This document shows, piece after piece, positions 8,893 to 19,100 of a DNA stretch of 64,000 bases. Below the pieces are notes generated by a model. It was not told where the DNA came from, ran no database searches, and worked only from the letters and a program-made list of their open reading frames with translations. Source of the stretch: Bacteroidota bacterium (GTDB taxonomy: Bacteria > Bacteroidota > Bacteroidia > J057 > JADKCL01); contig JADKCL010000008.1 in NCBI GenBank assembly GCA_016718825.1, positions 1 to 64,000 on the forward strand, in the 5' to 3' direction. The first letter of the stretch is position 1. Each line of letters starts with the position of its first letter. A program made the translations under genes and the position numbers.

Positions 8893-10627
8893 ATGTCTTC
8901 GAATTGGTTTTTGCGTGTCGTCACGGCTGCATTGTGCTGCGTGGCGACCCTTCCGGCGAATGCCCAAAATCCCCTGTTGATTCCGGATACCCTTGTAGGA
9001 CCCAACATTCAGTTGAATGTCGCTGCGGGAACCATGAACTATTTCCCGGGATTGACGACCCCGACGTTGGGTTACAACGGCAATATCTTGGGTCCGACGC
9101 TCTTGCTGAATACCGGCGACAGCGTCACCTTCCACGTCACCAATCAGCTCAACACCGCCACCACGGTGCATTGGCATGGCTTTCACGTCGCGCCCGAGCA
9201 CGACGGCGGACCGCATCAACTCATCGCTCCCAATTCGACTTGGAGTCCGGGGTTCAAGATTCGCAACCGCGCCTCCACGCTGTGGTACCACCCGCATGGC
9301 GAGGGCAAAACCGAACTCCAAGTCACCCGTGGTTTGGCAGGCTTTGCGATCGTGCGCGATGCGCAGGAAGCTGCCTTTTGCGCTGCCACGCAAGTATGGC
9401 GTCGATGATTTTCCGATTGTACTGCAATCCAAGGCCGTCGATGTCTTGGGGCAGTTTGCCATCGCGACGCACGAAGATTCGATCATGCTCGTCAACGGGA
9501 TCTTGAATCCCTATTTGAACGTGCCGCAGCAAGTGGTGCGCTTTCGGTTGCTGAATGGCAGCGCCGACCGCACGTATTGGCTGGGCTTGAGCGACAATGC
9601 GGACTTTTCATTGATCGCTTCCGACGGCGGATTGTTGTCGGCGCCGCTCGTGACCAACCGTGTGCGCCTGTCTCCGGGCGAACGCGCCGAAATTCTTGTG
9701 TCCTTTGCGAGCAGTACGATCGGCGATTCCTTGGATCTGATCAGCTACGCTTCCGAATTGCCCCATGGCATCATCGGCGCCGATACCGTGGGTTTGGGCG
9801 CAAACCTGATCGGCGAGGGATATTATACCAATCCGCTGAATGGGCAGGATTTCCGCGTATTGCGGTTGCATGTGATCGCCCCGACGAGTAATCCGATTCT
9901 GGCAATTCCAGCGGCATTTGATCCCGTGATTCCGATCGATACGAATGCCGTGGACGAACATCGCCACTTGCATTTTGCGGCAGATACTGCTGGTTTTGGC
10001 GAAGTCGCCCTCGTCGACGGCCCCTTCCATATCAATGCGCAGCCGTTCAACATGGATTCGATCAACATCCGCACCCAACTCAATCACAAGGAAATATGGA
10101 CACTGACGAATGCGACGAGGGTGGCCCATCCGTTTCACATCCATGATATTCAATTTTTTGTGCTCGACATCAACGGCAATCCGCCGCCACCGCAATATGC
10201 AGGATGGAAGGACGTGATTTTGGTGATGCCGGAAGACACCGTGCGGTTTGTGGCCGTCTTTGACGACTTCGCCAATGATTCGATTCCCTACATGTACCAT
10301 TGCCACCTGCTGCACCACGAAGACGACGGCATGATGGGCCAATTTTTGGTGATGAATCCGGCGACCGGTGCCTCCGATGCAGTTCACAATTCGGTCGAAT
10401 GGACACTTTTTCCCAATCCGGCAACGGATGAAATCCAGCTACTTTGGAAGGGAAATTCGATGCGACAGGCTAATCTTCAAATTTTGGATAGCCAAGGTAA
10501 AATTGTTTTGAATCAGTCCTTTCCTGCGAATGGAACGGTGAATATCGACGGCTTATCCGCTGGAATTTACCTGCTCAAAGTATCCACCCGGGAAGGCGTC
10601 AGCGTCAAGAAATTCTTGAAGCGGTGA
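8893..10627 (+). CDS. Multicopper oxidase with T9SS sorting domain (frameshifted)
   Basis: Three-cupredoxin oxidase of the CotA/CueO/FtsP type. N-terminal signal ends after PANAQ. Copper-ligand motifs: HWHGFH and WYHPHGEG in domain 1, HPFHIH and YHCHLLHHEDDGMMG in domain 3, the latter supplying the type 1 and trinuclear ligands. A T9SS tail follows (FPNPATDEIQLLWKG to the end). The first 490 bp are in one frame and the rest in another; removing one T from TTTT at 9376-9379 joins EAAFALPRKYGVDD into one 577-residue protein. Likely substrates are Cu(I) or phenolics at the cell surface. It forms a copper-themed group with its neighbours. Confidence 0.85.
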
Positions 10628-10645
10628 CATTGCCGCGTTGTTTTT

Positions 10646-10735
10646 GCCACCAAGACACCAAATTCCACTTCGTGTCTTTGTGCCTTCGTGGCCGAATTTC
10701 AGCGCCCAGCCTCGTGTCTTGGTGCCTTGGTGGCC
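10646..10735. repeat. Palindromic interspersed element, copy 2 (with extra arm)
   Basis: Arms GCCACCAAGACACCA and GTGTCTTTGTGCCTTCGTGGCC, followed by a second right arm CGTGTCTTGGTGCCTTGGTGGCC. It fills the convergent gap between the multicopper oxidase and the heparinase-like gene and could act as a bidirectional terminator. Confidence 0.65.
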
Positions 10736-10757
10736 AATCTCAAACCAAAGCTGATAC

Positions 10758-13329
10758 CTACCTCCCGATCACCAAACGCTTGGCCGTGGACCGTCCCTCC
10801 GACTTGGCGACCATCATGTAAATGCCCGGCTTCAAACCACTCACATCGAGCGTCAACTGCCCAACAATGGGTCGTGAAAACAGCATTCGACCTTGCAAAT
10901 CGAAGCATTCCAACGTCGCATTCGAACCAAAATCAGGATGCAGCACAACCTGCACTTGCGCGGCAGCTGGGTTGGGAAACAGGGAAATAGCATCGGACAA
11001 ATGGTGTCCTTGGGCAACATTAACTCCGATGTAATTGATTTCCACGGTATGCGTTCCGGGCGCGAGGGGGATGGACGTTTCGAGGACGCCATTGGTGTCG
11101 GTATTTGCAGTCGAAATCACGGCTTGGTCCACAAGAATCTGGAACATCGCATTCGGTTCAAGATCAGCTGCGAATATGCCGACGGATCGGCCGCCGGGGA
11201 TCGTATGGAGCACGTGGTAGCCAACACCGGTATCGCCAACAGCATTGAAAAAGAAGAGGGTATTGTCCCAATCCGTGCCGATGGAAAAAGCATTCTGTTG
11301 GCCAAAGCCACCCGCCACGGCAGGCTGATTGTTGTCCCCGATTTTGATCGTATGGAAGAAAACCAAGCTGTCGGTGACCGTCGTCGGGGCAACTTCGATG
11401 CGCCACCGTCCCGGCGTCGTATGCACCGTGTCCATGTTCACGCCCACAGGATAATTGGTGCCATCCACCCAGAATTCATAGCCCGTGCCGCCAATGCGGG
11501 TCGTGCGTGAGGCCGCAGGCAGCAGGGTACGAATGGCGACATTGCCATTGCCATTCGCCTGCACAATGTCGCGCCCGTCAAAGGTCTCAATATGCCCCGG
11601 GACGGCTGCATTCAGCAAGTTTCCATTGATCGTGGGTTGCTTTTGGAAATGGAGCAGCCATTTGGCATCGCGTTGCGCGGTCCCCACGTTGCGCAGGTGC
11701 ACATGGTCGAGCACGAGCACATGATCCGGCTTGTAAAAGAGCACACGCCTGCGAAAACGGTCGAGTTTTGTGCTGTCATAACTCTGTTCCGCATCCGAAA
11801 TCGTATAACAATAATCATTGCCGCTGCCCCACAATACCCAATTTCCCCGCTGATATTGCGGCTCGAAGATGTTGTTGTAATTCATCAAGGTCGGAGACTC
11901 GATTTGCCCGCCGTCGTTGCTTACGTTGACGCCCCAATTGGTGTATTGGTCGGTGGAATCATACACCAAAATGCTGTTGTGGGCGATGGTGCGCTGATAG
12001 TAATTGATGTAATGCGCATTCCCGTAAGACGCATAATACCCCGAATTCACGATCTGCGGCGCATTTTTGTAGACGCAAAAGGTATTGTTGTCGCGGTGGT
12101 CGTGCGACGACTTTTTGTTGGGGGCATCGTAAGTCCAGACCAAGGCGGCGTCGGATTCCCAACTCGTTCGGCTGACGGACAAGCCCGTTTTGTCGCTCCA
12201 CCAATCGTGGGCGATGTCAGGCTTGGTGACCACCGGCATCCCGAAATCTTTGTACATCAACTTGTTGTACACGGGATTGGTCCAGCCGAGATTGCCCGGC
12301 TGACTCCAATATTGCGCAAGCCAAAGGCTGCGTGGATCGTTGAATTCGCGGGCATGTTGGTAGATGACGCGGTCGGCTTGGATATTGGTGAAGCCGTCGC
12401 CCCAATTGATCGTCCAGCCGTCGGGTTGGATGAAATACCAGTATTGATTGATCGAATTCAGCACCCAAGGCAGGTCATGGAAAAAATCGGCCCCCGTGGC
12501 AATGCGCATGTTTTCGAAGAATTGAAACTGATCAATCAGGCTCCACATGGAATACGCCGCCGTCCAATTCCATCCGCCATCGTCGTCGCGGTAATGCCCG
12601 TAACAGGGGAAAAAGCCATTGGTGAATTTGTCGAGCGTGATGCGGTACCACCGTTCGACGGTGTCGACCTCGGCATTGCTGAGTCCGTCAGCGCTGTCGA
12701 GCACGAGGGCAAATTGGTTGGCAAAGATGGTATTCCAGGCGTTGTGGCTTGAGACGTAGCTGTTGCCAGCATTGGACGTGATGTAGGTATTCATAAAATA
12801 CCGTTCGGCCTTGTACAGATTGCGGGCGAGGTTTTGCCGCATCGGAATGGGCAGGTCATCGTGGCACCAATCCAGGAAAATGCCTCCGATATCGCTCAAT
12901 TCGCGGATATTGTCTTCGTTGCCATACCAATCGTAATGCGCAAAATTGAGCGTATCCCAGCGGGTGTTGATTTTTGAAATGACGAATCGGCAGCGCTTGA
13001 GCGCCAACGGATCATGGTTGATGCGGTAGAGCGAAGCCACATAAATCGCCTGAAGATGTGACCAATTGCTGGAGAAATCCCAAGTCCAAAGGGTGCTGTC
13101 CGTCCCGAGCAGGTAAAGCTGCGGATCGTTGTACCAATTGTTGTTGACCGCATTCACAAAGGTCGTGTAGGTGGTCCCGCATTCCCCGATGGCCCGAATT
13201 GGCCTGCAAATAGGCAAAACGGGTGGAGTCGACGTAGATGCGCGGCCGTTGAGAGTGGATGTCGGGATAGACCTGTGCATGCGCGATGCCGGCAAACAGC
13301 ATCAGCAACAACAAAAGGAGATTTTTCAT
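10758..13329 (-). CDS. Heparinase II/III-family lyase with T9SS sorting domain (frameshifted)
   Basis: Secreted polysaccharide lyase of about 857 residues. The start is the ATG at 13329 with signal MKNLLLLLLMLFAGIAHAQ. An alpha-toroid-like first half (aromatic-rich, YNDPQLYLLG, GDGFTNIQADRV) precedes the beta-sandwich with the heparinase II/III signature HDHRDNNTFCVYKN and IVNSGYYASYGN; a T9SS tail begins at ISLFPNPAAAQV. The first 47 codons are in a different frame: one extra base in CCCC (13184-13187) separates NSGHRG from ECGTTYTTFVNAV. The substrate is probably an acidic glycan, but cannot be specified. Confidence 0.85.
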
Positions 13330-13728
13330 CGGCGACCGTGGATTTGATCCAAGTGGAATTCACCGAAAGGTAGGGAAATAATCAGTCGGGAATGTGAGCA
13401 CGCAATAAGTGCATATCTCCTCGACCGTCATGTCGCCCATGGTCATATCGCGGCACCGTCATGTCGACCGGAATCCTCAAGGAGCATAGCGACGCCGAGG
13501 ATGGAGAGGAGACATCTGTAGGCTTCGCTGACCGGTTTCGCTGACCAGTCTCGCTGACCGAGAAGGTGCTACTTTGCGCCCAGATGTCTCAGCTGCGTTT
13601 CGGCTACGCTTCGCTTCGCCTGCACTCCGTTCGACATGACAAGATGGGACTACGCTTCGCCTCCACTCCGTTCGACATGACGAAAGGGGGGCGCGCTGTA
13701 CCTAAAAAACTGCCACCAAAACAATCCC
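13330..13728. repeat. Repeat-rich gap with two tandem motifs
   Basis: No gene. It holds three 13-bp units of the type TTCGCTGACCGGT (13524-13562) and a direct repeat of about 33-39 bp ending in CACTCCGTTCGACATGAC (copies 13604-13642 and 13651-13683). Several GTCATGTCG words lie near 13428-13460. These resemble interspersed GC-rich elements that fill Bacteroidota intergenic regions. The small open frames here are composed only of repeats. Confidence 0.6.
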
Positions 13729-14706
13729 TCAAAACTCCGGATGCACCGGCTTGTTGGCCAAAATCCCCTCAATGCGTTCCATCACTTCCGGGGTCAAGAG
13801 CGCCACGGTGTCGAGGGCTTTGAGGTTGTCTTCCAACTGCGACAACTTGGAGGCACCCATAATTGCGGTACTGACATTCGGATTTTTGATGGTCCAAGCC
13901 AATGCGAGACGGGGCATGGTCGTGCCGATTTCTTCTGCCAAGGTCACCAATTTGCCCACTTTGGCAATGTTTTCCTCGACCAAGACGCGGTTTTTGAGCC
14001 AATCCATCCCTTCGATGTCGAGACGGGTTTTGTCCACGTTGGCATTGTTGTATTTGCCTGTGAGCAAACCACTTGCCAACGGTGACCATATTGTGGTGCC
14101 GAGGCCCATGCCATCATACAATTTTTTGTATTCGACCTCCACGCGGTTGCGGGTAAACATATTGTATTGCGGTTGCTCCATTGTCGGTGGAATCAGATTG
14201 TACTGCCGCGCGACACCATAAGCTTCCTGCAATTCCTGTGCACTCCATTCGCTCGTGCCCCAATACAGGATTTTGCCCTGCTGAATCAAATTGTGCATCG
14301 TCCAAACGGTCTCTTCGACGGGCGTACTTTTGTCGGGACGGTGGCAAAAATAAAGGTCCAAATAATCGACCTGCAAGCGTTTGAGTGCCGCATGGCAGGC
14401 CTCCGTCACGTGTTTGCGGCTCAATCCGAATTGCGTGGGCTTGTCCCCGCCCCAATAGACTTTGCTCGACACGGTATAGGTGTCACGACGCCATCCGGAT
14501 TTGTGCAGGATTTCGCCCATGACAACCTCGCTTTGCCCTTTGGAATAGATTTCGGCATTGTCAAAGAAGTTCACCCCGCCATCATAAGCCCTGTGCATCA
14601 GCGACTCCGCCGTGCCATCTTCGATTTGTTTGCCAAACGTGAGCCATGAACCAAAGGAGAGGACGCTCACTTTGAGGCCCGATTTTCCAAGTCTTCTATA
14701 TTCCAT
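13729..14706 (-). CDS. Aldo/keto reductase (Kv-beta/YghZ-like)
   Basis: Cytosolic NADPH-dependent oxidoreductase of 325 residues, full length for the family. The catalytic tetrad is readable: Asp and Tyr in FFDNAEIYSKGQSE, Lys in VSSKVYWGG, His in LYFCHRPD. The cofactor-binding end has ALAWTIKNPNVSTAIMGASKLSQLEDNL. The opening EYRRLGKSGLKVSVLSFG and the Y-W-G-T-S-E-W segment fit the potassium-channel-beta-like branch. The starting ATG lies 165 bp from the 21/22-bp repeat array, which therefore occupies its upstream region. Confidence 0.9.
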   Translation of the reverse strand: MEYRRLGKSGLKVSVLSFGSWLTFGKQIEDGTAESLMHRAYDGGVNFFDNAEIYSKGQSEVVMGEILHKSGWRRDTYTVSSKVYWGGDKPTQFGLSRKHVTEACHAALKRLQVDYLDLYFCHRPDKSTPVEETVWTMHNLIQQGKILYWGTSEWSAQELQEAYGVARQYNLIPPTMEQPQYNMFTRNRVEVEYKKLYDGMGLGTTIWSPLASGLLTGKYNNANVDKTRLDIEGMDWLKNRVLVEENIAKVGKLVTLAEEIGTTMPRLALAWTIKNPNVSTAIMGASKLSQLEDNLKALDTVALLTPEVMERIEGILANKPVHPEF

Positions 14707-14871
14707 TCTGTCGAATCGTTTTTGTGGGGCAACCGCGAATTGAGGGTGCGTGTTAGGGAAACTGCCATCGGGCGAATTGGTTTTGCGGAGGCGCGGAAAT
14801 GTTGTGGCACTTTTGGGTTATCCACGCCACCCTCTTTGAATTTGAAATTTGGCCGAAAGTTATCCACCAAT

Positions 14872-15296
14872 GACTTCTGAAGTACATCAAATGACTTGTT
14901 GGGGTCCCTCGAGGGACTTCCGAGGTCAATCGAATGACTTCTGAGGTCCCTTGAGTGACTTGTTAGGGTCCCTCGAGTGACTTCCGAAGTCCCTTGAGGG
15001 ACTTGTTGGGGTCCCTTGAGTGACTTCCGAAGTCCCTTGAGGGACTTGTTTGGGTCCCTCGAATGACTTCTGAAGTCCCTTGAGTGACTTGTTAGGGTCC
15101 CTCGAGTGACCTTTGAAGTCCCTTGAGTGACTTCAGAGGCCATTCGTTCAACTTCAGAAGTCATTCGATCTACTTCCGAAGTCCCTTGAGTGACTTCCGA
15201 GGTCCCTCGAATGACTTCCAAGGTCCCTTGAGTGACTTCCGAAGTCCCTTGAATGACTTCCAAGGTCCCTCGAATGACTTCAGAAGTCATTCTGGA
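14872..15296. repeat. Tandem array of 20 palindromic 21/22-bp units
   Basis: Twenty back-to-back units starting GACTT: fifteen are 21 bp (type A, GACTTCCGAAGTCCCTTGAG) and five are 22 bp (type B, GACTTGTTGGGGTCCCTTGAG; units 2, 5, 7, 9, 11). Type A holds the palindrome GACTTC-C-GAAGTC, and unit junctions hold CCCTCGAGGG- or CCCTTGAGGG-type palindromes. The first half alternates A and B; the second half is all 21 bp. Because 21 is a multiple of three, both strands stay open (minus strand reads TSEVTQG-like heptapeptides, 14667-15290), but this is better explained by the repeat than by a gene. Confidence 0.9.
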
Positions 15297-15328
15297 CGCA
15301 ATGGAGGCCGATTTTGCTTTTTTGGGGT

Positions 15329-15626
15329 CCGTAGGCTAAAGACCTACGGTAATTGAGTAGCCTGGGTGGTGAGATCGGGTTGGCGCTGAAATTGAGTCAT
15401 CGTTGTGCTGTGGATGCCGGCCCTATTGACTCAATTTCAGCGGTTGGTGTGATCGGCGGATAGTTGACTCAATCTTTAGATCAGCGAAGCTAATTTCTGG
15501 TGGTTTCAACCTCCGGCGGGGGCGGGGCGCAGGCTTTTGTGGTTGCGGGAAACGGAATCTGTTCTGGTGTTGGGTGGGCGTTTGGTTGTTAGAGACGCGA
15601 TGAATCGACGTCTCTAACAACCAAAC
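15329..15626. repeat. Three hairpins in a gene-poor gap
   Basis: The 530-bp gap to the next gene contains CCGTAGG-(7)-CCTACGG at 15329-15349, a perfect 16-bp inverted repeat CGCTGAAATTGAGTCA (15384-15399 with 15427-15442), and a perfect 18-bp inverted repeat GTTTGGTTGTTAGAGACG (15580-15597 with 15609-15626). No open frame longer than shadows was found. The stretch 15627-15827 has no clear signal beyond AT-rich sequence upstream of the SBBP gene. Confidence 0.8.
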
Positions 15627-15827
15627 GTGGGACCTGTTGCGGCTTTGGTCGTGCATTTCTTTTTGCCTTGATGGCAGGACCCTGCGATCCAATCGGCCAT
15701 TGGACGCATTGCAACAGGGTTTAGCTTTTTAATGCAAATTTAATCTACTGACTTGCTTGGAATTCTGGAATCCATCTTGTAGCTTCACAATCAGCAATTT
15801 TCTTTTACCAACTTTATTCCAAACTAA

Positions 15828-16197
15828 ATGAAACACTCACTCACCCGGCTACTCCTTATTCTAGTACTTACCGTGGCTAGCCTCACCGTCTATTCGCAGC
15901 CTGTCAATCAGGTTTTTGAGGAATGGGTGACAGCCGACGGGACACAAAACTATTTTATCAAGGCTGCGGTGGAGACGGACCCGGATGGGGTTACTGGAAA
16001 TCGGGATTGTTTGAAGGTTTCGGCACCATCGTGGGGACTCCGGAGGAGTCAAACCTTTATAGAAAACAGTACATTCCGCCACCTTTCGACTCCAGCGGAG
16101 TCGCACATTTACGGCTCCAACTGAAAAGCCAAACGGATACGAAGGCATCGACTTCGTGACAGTAGGAAAATTAGAACCACTTCACTAATTTCAGGAG
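15828..16197 (+). pseudogene. Scarred 5' part of the SBBP gene
   Basis: The ATG at 15828 opens a typical signal peptide (MKHSLTRLLLILVLTVASL ... YSQ) and the first SBBP blade (VFEEWVTADGTQNYFIKAA, then ETDPDG). After about 15985 the frame drifts. The later words NGYEGIDFVTVGKLEPLH are recognisable as SBBP in another frame (16129-16190), with a stop. A palindromic element (16036-16103) lies between. The protein cannot be read through in one frame. Confidence 0.65.
16036..16103. repeat. Pair of GACTCC hairpins inside the SBBP 5' region
   Basis: GACTCC-GGA-GGAGTC (16036-16050), an AAACCTTTATAGAAAAC spacer, and CGACTCC-AGC-GGAGTCG (16087-16103). The layout, two short palindromes with a TATAGAAA word, looks like an interspersed element that landed in coding sequence. 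Confidence 0.6.
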
Positions 16198-19100
16198 ATG
16201 TACAACTTTGACGGTGCTAACATGGGTTTCAGGAGGGCTTGCAGAATCCTCAGTCGCTTCGCTCCTTTCGGATTGACCAGAGGCACAGTCGCCAACATGA
16301 GCACGGGCTACGACATCCATACGGTCAAAATCGACACCTTAATGAATGTGCTTTGGGATGTGGACTATTCTTCCTCAGGCAACCACGACGACGAAGGCAA
16401 CGCCCTCGCCATCGACCCGAGCAATGGCAACGTCTATGTCGGCGGATTTAAAGATGTTTCAGGGCAAGGAACGGACTTCGTGACCTTGATGTACAATGAC
16501 GCAGGCAGCCTTCAATGGTCCGCGATGTGGAATGATACCGCCGATGGCGGCGACACGGTCAAAGCTTTGGTCGTGGATGCAAGTGGCAACGTAACCGTCA
16601 CAGGTTCAGCATGGAATGGCAGCAGCTTGGATTACCATACGGTTCAATACGACGATACGGGCACCCTTCTTTGGGAACGTAGCTTCAACGACAAATACAA
16701 TTTCACGGATGCGCCCATGGACATCGCCCTCACGAGCGACAATGGCGTGGTGGTGACCGGACAAAGCCTAAACCCAGACAGCACTTGGAGTTATGTCACC
16801 GTCAAGTACTTGGCGCATGAATTTATCTTGCCCGTGGACAGCGACAGCGTCTCGACGAGCCTTCGATGGCTCACCAACCGCGATCAGCTGCTCGATACAG
16901 ACACCAACTTGGTGGAGCGGGTCAAGTATTACAGCAACCAATGTTATCCCAATCTCTATTTCATGGCGGACACGCTCAGTTACGTGTTTTTCCAAGGCGT
17001 AGATACCACCAACAATGACACCCTCCACCGCATCGACATGACCTTCAACGGCGCCAATGCTGCACAAAAGCTCCTGCCGATGGACAAAGAAAGCTACTGG
17101 AACAACTATTACCTCGGTCATATCCCCGAAGGCAGACCCTTCGTTTCCCTCCACGACCGCCTCGTCAAGCAAGAAGTTTGGCCCAACATCGACGTGGTCT
17201 ATTCCAGCAATCAACGCGGATTGAAATACTACATTGTCGTCCATCCTGGTGGGGAAACTGGCGCCATTTCCTTGGAATACCACGGGTATGATGCACTCTC
17301 CGTTGATGGAAATGAAGCCCTTGTGATTGAGAGTTCAATTGGGGAGTTGGTGCAACCGCAGGCCTTGGCTTATGAGATGGATGCCAATGGAGAGTTGGAT
17401 TTGTTGGCTTGGCAGCCGGAGTATTTGGTTTCAGGGGGTGAGGTGACGTTTGATGCGATTGGGAGCTGGACCGGGGATTTGGTGATTGAGGTGAATTGGG
17501 GGTATGTTAGCTATGAGGCCGTTGGTGCAAAACGGTGGTGGGGAACTTACTTGGGAGGGAGCGGGAATGAATTTGCATACGACCTCACGATCGATCAGGC
17601 AGACAATCTATATGTTGCCGGCAGTACAGGAAGCTCCAATTTTCCGATATATGGTGGATCAATTTATCAACCTACATTTGGAGGCAATATCGATGCATTC
17701 GTTGGAAAATTCAATAATCAATATCATCGGGAGTGGATTTCATATTTTGGAGGAAATGGGGAAGATCAGGGATACGGGGTTGCCCATGATTTGAACAGTG
17801 GTACGGTATTTTTGTGTGGGGAAACAAATTCTTCGAATCCCAGCATTCCTTTTCCATACCAATTATCGATTTCAGGCTCTTATCAAGATGTACTGATAAA
17901 AGGATATATAGCTGGTTTTGACGATTTTACTGGTTCAATTAATTGGCTAACAGGCTTTGGAGGTCTTGGCACAACTTGTAAAAAGATTAAAACTGATGTG
18001 GACGGAAATATCTTTGTAGTTGGAAACTCGGAGCAACAGAGCCATTTGGTAACCTGCACACCACCAACTGGATTCTTCCCAATTTGTGTACCGGGTTCTG
18101 CTTATGGACAAGAATTGAGAGGCTCCATGAGCAGTATTTCTCAGGATGGGTTTATTGTAAAATTTACCCATGATCGCTCCTTGTATTGGAGTACATTTTT
18201 TGGAGGTGAAGAAAGTGAGAACCTTCATGGATTGGCAATTGACGATGCTCGGGACCTGCTTTACATCGTAGGTAGCACAAGCAGTTCCACAGTGTTGTTT
18301 ACCACAGATCCCTTTCCTACCTGGAACCATAGCGGATATTTCCAGGATTTGAATATCCCGAGTATTGCAGGTGATGTTGATGGGTTTATTGCTCAATTTT
18401 CCACAAATGGGGAACCAAATTGGTCCACTTTTTTTGGAGGAACAGGGAATGATGAAATTACCGATGTTGAGGTAAGTGATGCCCCAAATTCCGAAGGCTA
18501 CTTGATGATCTGTGGCCATACCACCAGCGACACTTATGCCGCTACAATGAATTTGGAACCAGGTTTTGGCAACGAAGGATTTCCTCACTTTAACGGTGGT
18601 TTGGCATTTGACGAGGCCTATGGAGGCGGAGATCATGATCCATTTGGGGCTATGTTTGACGACAAGGGAGATTGTATTTGGTCATCCTACCTTGGGGGAA
18701 CGGAAGATGAGGGAATTCATTTCCGCTCACCAAGTATTTCGGTAACCGAAAGTGGAGCTTTTTACATAGGTGGCTTCACATACTGTGGTTCAAACTCCTC
18801 CGCTCAATACCCGCATTTCGTAACTAACAGTTCGTTTCGTAGCCAACCTACCCATGCAGGTGTCTCTGCAGCCAACTTGGTTGGTGATGCCTACTTGTTT
18901 CGGTTTAATAACAATGCCCAGTTCGAGTTTGGTACCTATTTTGGGGGAAATGATTTATTACACACACCACAAGGTGCCAATGACATACTAGGAGCGATCG
19001 AATGTGATGATTCACATGTTTATTTGGCAGGCGGGACGAGTTCGAATTCAAATTTTCCACTCAGTCGGCCGTTTTCAAACTCCTACTATTCCTCAGCAAT

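Noticed and set aside
11592..12752. A 386-residue plus-strand frame opposite the heparinase-like gene
   Set aside because: It is the antisense shadow of a gene with clear family motifs, has no signal peptide or domain, and no start context.
14667..15290. 207-residue minus-strand frame of TSEVTQG-type repeats as a protein
   Set aside because: The open frame follows from the 21-bp unit and it overlaps the start of the aldo/keto reductase; both strands are open, which a real repeat protein would not need.
14872..15296. CRISPR array
   Set aside because: Units are contiguous without unique spacers and there are no cas genes nearby.
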